A stretch of 64,000 nt of DNA from Pseudomonas asiatica. Lineage in GTDB: Bacteria; Pseudomonadota; Gammaproteobacteria; Pseudomonadales; Pseudomonadaceae. The stretch lies in the NCBI RefSeq assembly GCF_009932335.1, contig NZ_BLJF01000002.1, forward strand, positions 124,001 through 188,000. Direction: 5' to 3'. The notes under the pieces are model-generated. The model was not told the DNA's origin and ran no database searches. It worked only from the letters and a program-made list of their open reading frames with translations. Each line of letters starts with the position of its first letter. Positions within the stretch are counted from its first letter, which is position 1. Of the stretch, positions 11,277-21,891 are shown piece by piece. The position numbers were made by a program, and so were the translations under genes.

Positions 11277-12818
11277 ATGACGCAAGCCAACAACACCGTG
11301 TACACCGACCTGAGCGTCGATGAGCTGGTAAAAGAAGCGCTGCAACGCGGTGAAGGCGTACTAGCCGATACTGGCGCACTGGTCGTGGAGACCGGTCACC
11401 GTACTGGCCGTTCGCCGGCTGACCGTTTCATCGTCGAAGAGCCTTCCACCCAGGACGCCATTGCCTGGGGCCCGATCAACCGCAAGTTCCCGGCCGACAA
11501 GTTCGATGCCCTGTGGGACCGCGTCGAGGCGTTCAACAACGCCCAGGATCACTTCGTTTCCTACGTTCACGTAGGGGCGGCCGCCGAGCACTACCTGCCG
11601 GTGAAGATGACCACCCAGACTGCCTGGCAGAACCTGTTCGGTCGTTGCCTGTTCATCAACCCGGAGCAGTACAACCCGGCTGGCCGTGGCGAGTGGCAGG
11701 TCCTCAACGTCGCCAACTTCGTGTGCGAGCCTGAGCGTGACGGCACCAACTCCGATGGTTGCGTGATCATCAACTTCGCCCAGAAGAAGGTGCTGATCGC
11801 TGGCATGCGCTACGCCGGCGAAATGAAGAAAGCCATGTTCTCGGTGCAGAACTTCCTGCTGCCGGCTGCCGACGTGCTGCCGATGCACTGCGCCGCCAAC
11901 ATCGGCGAAGCAGGCGATGTGACCTTGTTCTTCGGCCTGTCCGGCACCGGCAAGACCACCCTGTCGGCCGACGAAAGCCGTTACCTGATCGGTGACGACG
12001 AGCACGGCTGGGGCGAGGGCGTGGTCTTCAACATCGAAGGCGGCTGCTACGCCAAGTGCATCGACTTGTCCGAGAAGAACGAGCCGGTCATCTGGAAAGC
12101 CATCAAGCATGGCGCCGTGTTGGAAAACGTCGTCCTCGACGCCAACAAGCACGCCGACTACACCGATGTCAGCCTGACCCAGAACAGCCGTGCGGCCTAC
12201 CCGCTGGAGCACGTTGCCAAGCGTTCCGCAGCGAACCTGGGCGGCGAGCCGAACGCAGTCATCTTCCTGACCTGCGACCTGACTGGTGTTCTGCCTCCGG
12301 TTTCGATCCTGAACAACGAGCAGGCTGCCTACCACTTCCTGTCCGGCTACACCGCGCTGGTCGGTTCCACCGAAATGGGTTCGGGCAGCGGCATCAAGTC
12401 GACTTTCTCCACCTGCTTCGGCGCCCCGTTCTTCCCGCGCCCGGCTGGCGAGTACGCCGAGCTGCTGATCAAGCGTATCAAGGGCTTCGACTCGAAGGTC
12501 TACCTGGTCAACACCGGCTGGACCGGCGGTGGCTACGGCGTTGGCAAGCGCTTCAGCATCCCGACCACACGTGCCGTGATCGCTGCGATCCAGAGCGGCG
12601 CGCTGATCGGTGCCGAAACCGAGCACCTGGACATCATCAACCTGGACGTGCCTAAGGCCGTTCCGGGCGTTGATACCGAGCTGCTCAACCCGCGCACCAA
12701 CTGGGCTGACAAGGCTGCCTACGACGAGGCCGCCAAAGGCCTGGCCAAGCTGTTCATCGAAAACTTCAAGAAGTTCGAAGTTTCCGACGCCATCAAGGCC
12801 GCTGGCCCGCAGCTGTAA
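11277..12818 (+). CDS. pckA: phosphoenolpyruvate carboxykinase (ATP)
   Basis: Converts oxaloacetate and ATP to phosphoenolpyruvate, CO2 and ADP, the entry step of gluconeogenesis from organic acids. 513 residues. The kinase-1a P-loop is in [15 protein letters not shown] and the kinase-2 metal site in [24 protein letters not shown]. The ATG at 11277 ([12 protein letters not shown]) is chosen over an upstream in-frame ATG because GGGG lies about seven bases before it and the extra residues are not conserved-looking. A strong terminator follows. Confidence 0.95.
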   Translation: MTQANNTVYTDLSVDELVKEALQRGEGVLADTGALVVETGHRTGRSPADRFIVEEPSTQDAIAWGPINRKFPADKFDALWDRVEAFNNAQDHFVSYVHVGAAAEHYLPVKMTTQTAWQNLFGRCLFINPEQYNPAGRGEWQVLNVANFVCEPERDGTNSDGCVIINFAQKKVLIAGMRYAGEMKKAMFSVQNFLLPAADVLPMHCAANIGEAGDVTLFFGLSGTGKTTLSADESRYLIGDDEHGWGEGVVFNIEGGCYAKCIDLSEKNEPVIWKAIKHGAVLENVVLDANKHADYTDVSLTQNSRAAYPLEHVAKRSAANLGGEPNAVIFLTCDLTGVLPPVSILNNEQAAYHFLSGYTALVGSTEMGSGSGIKSTFSTCFGAPFFPRPAGEYAELLIKRIKGFDSKVYLVNTGWTGGGYGVGKRFSIPTTRAVIAAIQSGALIGAETEHLDIINLDVPKAVPGVDTELLNPRTNWADKAAYDEAAKGLAKLFIENFKKFEVSDAIKAAGPQL

Positions 12819-12840
12819 GCTGCACCCGCCCGCAACGAGA

Positions 12841-12866
12841 AAGCCGCCCCTTGGGGCGGCTTTTTT
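12841..12866 (+). terminator. intrinsic terminator of pckA
   Basis: AAGCCGCCCC pairs directly with GGGGCGGCTT across a two-base loop and is followed by six or more T, 23 bases after the pckA stop. Confidence 0.92.
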
Positions 12867-12994
12867 GTTTTCTGATTCCCGGCGAGTGCAGTCTCTTGTA
12901 GGAGCGTGACCCGCGAAGAGGCCGGCACAAGCAGCGGAAATCCGGTTTTTCTGTTTCACTGTCAGCATTCATTGCGAAGACAAGAGCCAGCCAG

Positions 12995-13435
12995 ATGACC
13001 GAATCCCCTCAGCGCACTGCCTTCTCCCACTTCCACCCCATCCTCACTCGCCCCCAGGACAATGACCTGAATGGCCACGTCGCCGGTGCCACCGTGCATG
13101 GCTTTTTCGAAACCGCCATCCAAGCGTTCCTCGTCGAACAGGCCGAACTGGACCTGCGTGACGGCGAGCTGGCGGCCTTCGTGGTCAGTTCGGCGGCGGA
13201 TTTCTACGCGCTGCCAGGGTTCCCGGATGTACTGGAAGTGGGGCTGGGGGTGACGCGCCTGGCGGGCAGCACGGTGGAGTACCGCCTGGCCCTGTTCCGC
13301 CCAGGGGAGCCGGAGGCGTGTGCGGCAGGCACGGTGGTGCAGGTGTTCATCGAACGCGCCAGTGGCCGGCCAGTGGCATTGCCAGAGACGCTGCAGGTGA
13401 TCCTGTCTGGTGTAGTGCTGGAACAGCAGGCATAA
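12995..13435 (+). CDS. 4HBT-type acyl-CoA thioesterase
   Basis: A 146-residue hotdog-fold thioesterase of the 4-hydroxybenzoyl-CoA type. The N-terminal signature is DNDLNGHVAGATVHGFFETA, where Asp in DxxGHV-like context is the catalytic acid region, followed by the central helix. Substrate unknown. It is monocistronic: the pckA terminator lies upstream and its own terminator starts at the stop codon. A single degenerate REP sits at about 12896-12930 in front of it. Confidence 0.75.
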   Translation: MTESPQRTAFSHFHPILTRPQDNDLNGHVAGATVHGFFETAIQAFLVEQAELDLRDGELAAFVVSSAADFYALPGFPDVLEVGLGVTRLAGSTVEYRLALFRPGEPEACAAGTVVQVFIERASGRPVALPETLQVILSGVVLEQQA

Positions 13436-13466
13436 AAAAGCCCCGCTGGCAGGGGCGGGGCTTTTG
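13434..13466 (+). terminator. intrinsic terminator of the 4HBT thioesterase gene
   Basis: AAGCCCCG and CGGGGCTT pair around a short loop, followed by T-rich DNA. It overlaps the stop codon of the gene. Confidence 0.88.
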
Positions 13467-13490
13467 TTGCCGGGGCAGGGCCCTCAGGCG

Positions 13491-13590
13491 TTAGTCGCGC
13501 CAGTGGCGCTTGTGCTTGCGATGGCCGTAATGATGGCCGCGGTCCCAGTGGCGGCGGTCGTCGTCATAACCACGACGGTAACGGCTGTGA
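13491..13590 (-). pseudogene. C-terminal remnant of a His/Arg-rich small protein
   Basis: In frame up to a TGA-equivalent stop at 13491, about 31 codons encode a His/Arg/Asp/Trp-rich tail (DRRHWDRGHHYGHRKHKRHW) like the C-termini of small secreted His-rich Pseudomonas proteins. Upstream the reading frame loses this composition and runs through a terminator hairpin and a REP element, whose translation supplies MGAGLPAKRP. No signal peptide or ribosome site is present. I take it as the leftover of a gene whose 5' part was deleted. Confidence 0.5.
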
Positions 13591-13662
13591 AACTTTATCG
13601 TTTTTTCGCTGTCTGAGACCTTTATGACGAAGCCCTGAACCGCTATGGAACAGGGCTTTTTT
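13587..13662 (+). terminator. orphan intrinsic terminator with sigma-E/AlgU-like boxes upstream
   Basis: AGCCCTG (13631-13637) pairs with CAGGGCT (13651-13657) and a T-run follows, on the plus strand. No plus-strand gene ends here, since the upstream thioesterase already has a terminator. GAAACTT, 16 bases, then TCTGA (about 13588-13615) resembles an extracytoplasmic sigma (AlgU) promoter, but the implied transcript is only about 40 bases. The terminator is clear; the promoter is weak. Confidence 0.6.
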
Positions 13663-13683
13663 GATTTTTGCGCAGGGGCTTCC

Positions 13684-13777
13684 GGCCTCTTCGCGGGTAA
13701 ACCCGCTCCCACAGGGATATCACCGCTCTCGGTCCTTGAGTTGCCTCTGTGGGAGCGGGTTTACCCGCGAAGAGGCC
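13684..13777. repeat. REP pair with GGGTAAACCC core
   Basis: Two inverted arms GGCCTCTTCGCGGGTAAACC and its complement, each followed by GCTCCCACAG, separated by about 32 bases. It ends ten bases from the stop of the YdeP-like gene. Confidence 0.88.
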
Positions 13778-13787
13778 AACACCGTTC

Positions 13788-16133
<2,346 letters not shown>

Positions 16134-16138
16134 GACTG

Positions 16139-16969
16139 TTACGACTCCGCCGCTGGGCTGTAGACCCGCGGTGCGCTGTGCTTGGGCAAATGAATAAGGT
16201 TGAGGTTGTGTTTGCGCGCCCATTGCAGGGCAAGGCCGGTGGGCGCCGACAGGCTGACCAGGGTCTGGATACCGGCCCGCAGCACCTTCTGGATCAGCTC
16301 CAGGCTGCAGCGGCTGGTGACGATGGCCAGGCCACCCTGGCTGTCGATGTCTTGGCGCAGCAAGGCGCCGATCAGCTTGTCGAGGGCGTTGTGCCGGCCG
16401 ATGTCTTCGCGGCCGAGCAGCAGTTCGCCGTGGCGGTCCATGAACAGCGCCGCATGCACCGCGCCGCAGTGTTGGCCGAGGGGCTGGAAGGCATCGATGC
16501 GCTCACGCAGGCCGACCAACCATTGCGCGGGTGGCAAAGGTGCGCCAGGCAGCTTGGCCAGCTCTGGCAGTGCCTGCTCCAGCGCTTCGACCCCGCACAG
16601 GCCGCAACCACTGGTGCCGGCCAACTGGCGGCGTTGGTTTTTCAGGTTCCAGAACGCACGGCTGGAAATCTCCAGGTCGGCGTACATTGCCGAGCCGCTG
16701 CCGGAGAGTTTCAGGTCGTAGATTTCCGTTGTGCCTTCGACTATGCCGCTGCCGACACTGAAGCCGACGGCGAAGTCTTCCAGGTCGGTGGGGCTGACCA
16801 GCATCACCGCCTGGTTCAGGCCGTTGTAGGCAATGGCCAGGGCCACTTCTTCGGCCAGGGGCGTGCTGTCGCGTCTGGCATCGTTGAGCTGGACGTAATC
16901 GTAGGTGTTGCTGGCGGCGGGCATGGTCAAGGGCGATGAGGCCGCGCAGACCGGAGGCTTGCTGTTCAT
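16139..16969 (-). CDS. fdhD: sulfur-carrier protein FdhD
   Basis: A 276-residue FdhD protein, which moves sulfur from the cysteine desulfurase to the bis-MGD molybdenum cofactor and is required for activity of formate-dehydrogenase-type enzymes. The catalytic CxxC is visible in SGCGLCGVEAL (about residues 122-132), and GREDIGRHNALDKLIG follows as in the family. It is the first gene of the operon with the YdeP-like oxidoreductase, its obvious client. Confidence 0.92.
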   Translation of the reverse strand: MNSKPPVCAASSPLTMPAASNTYDYVQLNDARRDSTPLAEEVALAIAYNGLNQAVMLVSPTDLEDFAVGFSVGSGIVEGTTEIYDLKLSGSGSAMYADLEISSRAFWNLKNQRRQLAGTSGCGLCGVEALEQALPELAKLPGAPLPPAQWLVGLRERIDAFQPLGQHCGAVHAALFMDRHGELLLGREDIGRHNALDKLIGALLRQDIDSQGGLAIVTSRCSLELIQKVLRAGIQTLVSLSAPTGLALQWARKHNLNLIHLPKHSAPRVYSPAAES

Positions 16970-17154
16970 CGGAGCTGACTGTTCATCGGGCTATCGGCAA
17001 CTTTCAGATAGCACAAGCCTAGGCGTGCGGGCTGGCGGCGTCTAATCGCTAGGGTCTATGCCTTGATAGACCGCGTCGATTGGTCGCATGGGGCGCCAGG
17101 GGAAAAGCTGGCCTAGACTGCTGTGTCCGAGGTTTCGTCAACAAGGAGAGCGTT

Positions 17155-17595
17155 ATGAGCTTGTTCAGTTTCGTCAAGGAAGCGGGCGAGAAGTTGATCG
17201 ACCTGCTGACCCCCGGCAATGCCAATGCCGAAGAGCAACTGAAGAAACACGTGGAAAGTGTCGGCCTGGGCAACCCGAATATCACGGTCACTGTAGAGGG
17301 AGACACGATCATCCTCAAGGGTGAGGTGGCCAGCCAGGAGGAGAAGGAGAAGATCATCCTGGCGGCGGGTAACGTCGCGGGCGTTGCCAGTGTGGATGAC
17401 CAGATCACCGTGACCGGACCGGTGGCCAAGGCCGCGCGGTTCGTGACGGTGGAAAAGGGTGATACGTTGAGCGCCATTTCGAAGAAGGTGTATGGCGACC
17501 CCAACAAATACCAGAAGATCTTCGAGGCCAATAAACCGATGCTCAAGCACCCGGACAAGATCTATCCGGGGCAGGTGTTGCGTATTCCTGACTGA
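17155..17595 (+). CDS. kbp: BON-LysM potassium-binding protein Kbp (YgaU-like)
   Basis: A 146-residue protein with the exact two-domain plan of E. coli Kbp/YgaU (149 residues): a BON domain (ENVEGDTIILKGEV region, about residues 25-85) and a C-terminal LysM domain (VEKGDTLSAISKKVYGDPNKYQ). There is no signal peptide, as in Kbp, a cytoplasmic potassium sensor. AAGGAG precedes the ATG at 17155; the open frame upstream of it is spurious. Confidence 0.88.
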   Translation: MSLFSFVKEAGEKLIDLLTPGNANAEEQLKKHVESVGLGNPNITVTVEGDTIILKGEVASQEEKEKIILAAGNVAGVASVDDQITVTGPVAKAARFVTVEKGDTLSAISKKVYGDPNKYQKIFEANKPMLKHPDKIYPGQVLRIPD

Positions 17596-17612
17596 TCTCT
17601 GCAGCCTGTACC

Positions 17613-17705
17613 GGCCCTATCGCCGGCAAGCCAGCTCCCACAGGATTACCACAGGCCTGAGGGCCTGCGAGGTACATGTGGGAGCTGGCTTGCCGGCGAA
17701 AGGGC
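17613..17705. repeat. REP pair between kbp and yrfG
   Basis: Inverted arms GGCCCTATCGCCGGCAAGCC and its near-complement, each with AGCTCCCACA. It sits between converging genes and reaches almost to the yrfG stop. Confidence 0.87.
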
Positions 17706-17707
17706 CC

Positions 17708-18370
17708 TCACAGGCCTACCAATAATTCCCGGTAATCCTCCACCGCCGCAAACTCCTCGGTATCCCGCGGCCCTGCCTGGCTATCCGGCTGGCGCACCGC
17801 CAGCAGATGCCCCACGCCAAACCGTCGCGCACTGCGCAGAATCGCCAAGGTGTCATCGATGAACAGGCTGCGCTCCGGTTCAAAGCCGATGTCCGCCTGC
17901 AACGCGTCCCAGAACTGCGGGCTTTCCTTCGGGTAGCCGTAGTCATGCGAGCTGATCAGCCGTTCGAAGTACGGCGCCAGCTCCACCCGCTCCAGCTTCA
18001 GTGACAGCGAATCCCGGTGCGCATTGGTGATCATCACCACGCGCTTGCCCGCGTCGCGGATCGCGGCAAGGAAAGTATCGGCATCCGGGCGCAGGGCGAT
18101 CAGGTCGGCGATTTCCTGTTTCAGCTCACGGATCGGCAGCCGCAATTCGCGGCTCCAGAAGTCCAGGCAATACCAGTTAAGCGTGCCGGCATTGCGTTCG
18201 AACAGCGGCTGCAGTTCCATTTCCGCCATGGCACGGCTCACCCCGTGCAGCTCGGCATAGCGCTGGGGCAGGTGGTCCAGCCAGAAGCGGTTGTCGTAAT
18301 GCAGGTCGAGCAGGGTGCCATCCATGTCCAGCAGGACGGTATCGATGGCGGACCAGGGAAGAACAGGCAT
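17708..18370 (-). CDS. yrfG: HAD-family GMP/IMP nucleotidase (YrfG-like)
   Basis: A 220-residue HAD hydrolase. Motif I is LLDMDGTLLDLHYDN (the Asp nucleophile and acid/base), motif II is VVMITNAHRD and motif III/IV is SHDYGYPKESPQFWDAL with SLFIDD. The E. coli counterpart dephosphorylates GMP and IMP and, as here, lies divergently beside nudE. The start at 18370 (MPVLPWSAIDTVLLDMDG) places the nucleophile 15 residues in, as usual. The divergent gap to nudE is 64 bases. Confidence 0.85.
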   Translation of the reverse strand: MPVLPWSAIDTVLLDMDGTLLDLHYDNRFWLDHLPQRYAELHGVSRAMAEMELQPLFERNAGTLNWYCLDFWSRELRLPIRELKQEIADLIALRPDADTFLAAIRDAGKRVVMITNAHRDSLSLKLERVELAPYFERLISSHDYGYPKESPQFWDALQADIGFEPERSLFIDDTLAILRSARRFGVGHLLAVRQPDSQAGPRDTEEFAAVEDYRELLVGL

Positions 18371-18434
18371 GGGAAACTCTCGATCAGTCGGCAAGCCACG
18401 GTATAGTAACCCGTTCACGCCAAGGAGCCGCCCC

Positions 18435-19001
18435 ATGCGCCAGAAACCCACCGTCCTCAGCCGCGAAATCGTCGCCAGCAGCCGCCTGTTTCGCGTCGAA
18501 GCCGTGCAATTGCGCTTCAGCAATGGCAACGAGCGTACCTACGAGCGCCTGGTGGGCCGGGGTAATGGTTACGGCGCGGTGATGATCGTGGCCATGCTCG
18601 ATGCCGAGCACGCGGTGCTGGTAGAGGAATACTGCGGCGGCACCGACGAATACGAGCTGTCGTTGCCCAAAGGCCTGATCGAGCCGGGCGAGGACGTGCT
18701 GGCGGCAGCCGACCGGGAGCTCAAGGAAGAGGCCGGTTTTGGCGCGCGCCAGCTGGAGCACCTGACCGAGCTGTCGCTGTCGCCGGGCTACATGAGCCAG
18801 AAGATCCAGGTGGTGCTGGCCAGCGACCTGTACGAGGAGCGCCTGGAGGGCGATGAGCCGGAGCCGATGCGGGTCGACAAGGTTAACCTGCGCGAACTCT
18901 CGGCCCTGGCCATGCACCCACAGTTCACCGAGGGGCGTGCCTTGGCGGCGTTGTATCTGGCGCGTGACCTACTGATTCAGCGGGGGCTGCTGGAAGCATG
19001 A
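18435..19001 (+). CDS. nudE: ADP compounds hydrolase NudE
   Basis: A 188-residue Nudix hydrolase (E. coli NudE is 186) that cleaves ADP-ribose, Ap3A and NADH. The Nudix box is GLIEPGEDVLAAADRELKEE with AGFG following. AAGGAG lies eight bases before the ATG at 18435. Its stop overlaps the cysQ start (ATGA), so nudE and cysQ are translationally coupled, a sensible pair for clearing nucleotide by-products. Confidence 0.92.
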   Translation: MRQKPTVLSREIVASSRLFRVEAVQLRFSNGNERTYERLVGRGNGYGAVMIVAMLDAEHAVLVEEYCGGTDEYELSLPKGLIEPGEDVLAAADRELKEEAGFGARQLEHLTELSLSPGYMSQKIQVVLASDLYEERLEGDEPEPMRVDKVNLRELSALAMHPQFTEGRALAALYLARDLLIQRGLLEA

Positions 19002-19816
19002 ACGACCTGCAATTGATGCACGAAGTGGTCAAGCTGGCCCTTGCGGCGGGCGAAGCGATCTTGCCGTTCTGGCGCGCCGATGTGGCCGTGACCAACAAGG
19101 CCGACGATTCGCCGGTCACCGCCGCCGACCTGGCGGCGCACCGGGTGATTGCCGATGGCCTGCTGGCGCTGGCGCCGCAGATCCCGGTGCTGTCTGAAGA
19201 GGATTGCAACATTCCGCTGGCCGAGCGTCAGGGTTGGAGCCGCTGGTGGCTGGTCGACCCGCTGGACGGCACCAAGGAATTCATCGCCGGCAGCGAGGAG
19301 TTCACGGTCAACATCGCCCTGGTCGAAAACGGCGAGGTGGTGTTCGGCGTGGTATCCATGCCGACCAACGGGCGCTGCTACTTCGGTGGGCGTGGGTTGG
19401 GCGCCTGGCGTGCGGAAGCGGGTGAGGCTCCGCAGCCGATCCAGGTTCGCGACGCGCCGCCGGCAGGTGGGCGTTTCACCGTGGTTGCCAGCCGTCGCCA
19501 TTCCAGCCCGGAACAGGAAGCGCTGTTGGCCGGGTTGGGGGCGGCGGTGGGTGAACTGGAGCTGGCCAATATCGGCAGTTCGTTGAAATTCTGCCTGTTG
19601 GCCGAGGGTAGCGCTGATTGCTATCCCCGCCTGGCACCGACCTCGCAGTGGGATACCGCGGCGGCGCAGGGCGTGGTGGAAGGGGCCGGTGGCCAGGTAA
19701 TCGGGTTGGACGGCTTGCCGTTCCGGTACCCGGCGCGGGAGTCGTTGCTCAACCCGCATTTCCTGGCGTTGCCGGCAAATGCTGCTTGGCGCGAAGCCTT
19801 CCTGAGCCTGATCTGA
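18998..19816 (+). CDS. cysQ: 3'(2'),5'-bisphosphate nucleotidase CysQ
   Basis: A 272-residue inositol-monophosphatase-fold enzyme that converts 3'-phosphoadenosine 5'-phosphate, a by-product of sulfate assimilation, to AMP. Metal-site motifs are visible: LSEEDCN (Glu), WLVDPLDGTKEF (Asp, Asp, with the family DxxDGT) and PTSQWDTAAAQGVVEGAGG (C-terminal WDxAA). Second gene of the nudE operon. Confidence 0.93.
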   Translation: MNDLQLMHEVVKLALAAGEAILPFWRADVAVTNKADDSPVTAADLAAHRVIADGLLALAPQIPVLSEEDCNIPLAERQGWSRWWLVDPLDGTKEFIAGSEEFTVNIALVENGEVVFGVVSMPTNGRCYFGGRGLGAWRAEAGEAPQPIQVRDAPPAGGRFTVVASRRHSSPEQEALLAGLGAAVGELELANIGSSLKFCLLAEGSADCYPRLAPTSQWDTAAAQGVVEGAGGQVIGLDGLPFRYPARESLLNPHFLALPANAAWREAFLSLI

Positions 19817-19872
19817 CGGGTATCATCACACTCTGTTGGAGCTCAGGACTTCAGCTTCGCCGCCTATATCGC

Positions 19873-19990
19873 CGGGGCCGCTTTGCGGCCCATCGCCGGC
19901 AAGCCAGCTCCCACAAGTACTGCGCAGACCTTCAGCATGGCGCTGCACCTGTGGGAGCTGGCTTGCCGGCGATGGGCTGCGCAGCAGACC
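19873..19990. repeat. REP pair between cysQ and a thioesterase gene
   Basis: A GGGGCCGCTTTGCGGCCC mini-palindrome followed by inverted arms of CATCGCCGGCAAGCCAGCTC type (right arm ends in GCCGGCGATGGGC). It lies between converging genes. Confidence 0.87.
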
Positions 19991-20029
19991 CAACAGCACT
20001 AACTGACTGGCATCAGTACTTGCCCGCGG

Positions 20030-20485
20030 TCAGCGGTGCAGCACGTATTGGCCGCTGAAGGTAACAGCAGGCTCGTCACTACCGGCATTGCTCACCGTGG
20101 TCTCCAGCGTCAACCGTGCCCGCCCGCGCCGCTGATACATGGTCAGGAACCGCTCCCAGGTCTTCTCATCCGGCGGCGCACAGCGCGCCACCGCCGCCCC
20201 GGTAACCGGCAGCGGATAACTGATCTGCCCTTCCTGGATGACGATATGCCCGTCATCGATACCCGACTCGCGCAGGCGCAGGTGCAGCCAGCCCCAACCC
20301 ACCAGCACCGCGGCGCAGTACAGGCTACCGCCGAACATGGTGCTCTTGTGGTTGACGTTGGCCGCCAGCGGCAATTGCAGGCGCAGGGTGTGCTGCTGCC
20401 AATCGAGCACTTCCAGGCCCATTTCGCGGGTCAGGGGGATGTCGCCGTGCAGGACGGTCTGCAGGTACTGGCTATCGGTGTTCAT
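20030..20485 (-). CDS. YiiD-C-terminal-type thioesterase
   Basis: A 151-residue hotdog-fold protein matching the C-terminal thioesterase domain of YiiD. The key block is NHKSTMFGGSLYCAAVLVGW, with the glycine turn before the central helix. The ATG shares its A with the stop of the upstream response regulator gene (TAATG), so it is the last gene of the sensor/regulator operon. Substrate and link to the regulator are unknown. Confidence 0.75.
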   Translation of the reverse strand: MNTDSQYLQTVLHGDIPLTREMGLEVLDWQQHTLRLQLPLAANVNHKSTMFGGSLYCAAVLVGWGWLHLRLRESGIDDGHIVIQEGQISYPLPVTGAAVARCAPPDEKTWERFLTMYQRRGRARLTLETTVSNAGSDEPAVTFSGQYVLHR

Positions 20486-21891
20486 TAACGGTTGTCCTCT
20501 TGATCGTCATGCCCGCCGCTACCGCCATCAAAGCTCAAGCCATGCTTGCGCAGCTTGTCGTGCAAGGTTTTGCGGGGGATGCCCAGCGCCTCGGCCAGGC
20601 TGCGCATGGAGCTGTGTGGCTGGGCCAGTTCGGCAGCGATCAGCGAGCGCTCGAACTGCTCGACCTGTTCGCTGAGGTTGCCGCTCGGCATCGGTACCGA
20701 AGGCATTGCCGCCGGCGGCGCCTGACCGTCCAGAGCCAGTTCCAGGCCAAGGGCGAAACGCTCGGCGGCGTTCTGCAGCTCGCGTACGTTACCGGGCCAG
20801 TCGTGACGCAGCAGCATGGCGCGCTGGGCCGGCTGCAGGGCGTGTGGCGGCAGACCATGGCGCTCGCTGGCGGCGTCGGCGAAGTGCTGGAAAAGCACCA
20901 GGATGTCATCGCCGCGTTCGCGCAGCGGTGGAATACGCAGCGGCGCCACGTTCAGGCGGTAATACAAATCGGCGCGGAACCGCCCTTGGTCAGCGGACTG
21001 GCGCAGGTCCTCCTTGGTCGCGGCGATGATGCGGATGTCCAGCGGGATCAGCTGGTTGCCACCCAAGCGCTCAACCACCCGTTCCTGAAGCATGCGCAGC
21101 AGTTTCACCTGCACATCCAGGCTCATGCTCTCGATTTCGTCGAGGAACAGTGTGCCGCCGTTGGCGAACTCGAACTTGCCGATGCGGCGTTTCTGCGCGC
21201 CGGTGAACGCCCCGGGCTCATGGCCGAACAGCTCGCTTTCGACCACCGACTCGGCCAGTGCGCCGGCATTGATCGCCACGAACGGCCCGTCGCGGCGGCT
21301 GGACAGGTCGTGCAGGGCGCGGGCCACCACCTCTTTGCCGGCACCGGTCTCACCCAGGATCAGCACATCGGCGCGGGTGCCGGCCAGGGCGCCGATCTGC
21401 TCGCGCAGGCGCTGCATGGACGGCGACTGGCCCACCAGGCGGGTGGCCAATTGCTGACGGTCGCTCAGGGCCAGGCGCAAGCTGCGGTTGTCCAGCACCA
21501 GGCGGCGCAGGGCCAGGGCGCGGCGCACGCTGTCCAGCAGGGCGTCGCTGGCAAAGGGTTTTTCCAGGAAGTCATAAGCCCCGGCGCGCATTGCCTGCAC
21601 CGCCAGCGGCACATCACCGTGGCCGGTGATCAGCAATACCGGCAGCTCGTTGTCACGGCCGTGCAGTTGTTCCAGCAGCTGCAGGCCATCGATACCCGGC
21701 ATGCGGATGTCGCTGACCACCACCCCGGGCCAGTCGGCCTCGATGCGTTCGGCCAGGCCCTGGGCGTCGGCCAGGGCGACCACCTTGAGCCCGGCCAGGT
21801 CCAGGGTCTGGCTCAGGGCCTGGCGCAAGTGCGGGTCATCATCGACCAGGATGACCTGGGCTCGGCTGTCGATCAGTGTCTCGGTGGTCAT
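20485..21891 (-). CDS. DctD-like sigma-54-dependent response regulator
   Basis: A 468-residue NtrC-family activator. The receiver has its acceptor at Asp61 (VVVSDIRMPGIDG). The AAA+ domain has Walker A (LGETGAGKEVVARALHD), the sigma-54 contact loop GAFTGA, and Walker B (GGTLFLDEIESM). A Fis-type helix-turn-helix ends the protein (SMRSLAEALGIPRKTLHDKLRKHG). Overall it resembles DctD, which turns on C4-dicarboxylate uptake, but no such transporter is nearby. The ATG overlaps the sensor stop by four bases. Confidence 0.87.
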   Translation of the reverse strand: MTTETLIDSRAQVILVDDDPHLRQALSQTLDLAGLKVVALADAQGLAERIEADWPGVVVSDIRMPGIDGLQLLEQLHGRDNELPVLLITGHGDVPLAVQAMRAGAYDFLEKPFASDALLDSVRRALALRRLVLDNRSLRLALSDRQQLATRLVGQSPSMQRLREQIGALAGTRADVLILGETGAGKEVVARALHDLSSRRDGPFVAINAGALAESVVESELFGHEPGAFTGAQKRRIGKFEFANGGTLFLDEIESMSLDVQVKLLRMLQERVVERLGGNQLIPLDIRIIAATKEDLRQSADQGRFRADLYYRLNVAPLRIPPLRERGDDILVLFQHFADAASERHGLPPHALQPAQRAMLLRHDWPGNVRELQNAAERFALGLELALDGQAPPAAMPSVPMPSGNLSEQVEQFERSLIAAELAQPHSSMRSLAEALGIPRKTLHDKLRKHGLSFDGGSGGHDDQEDNR

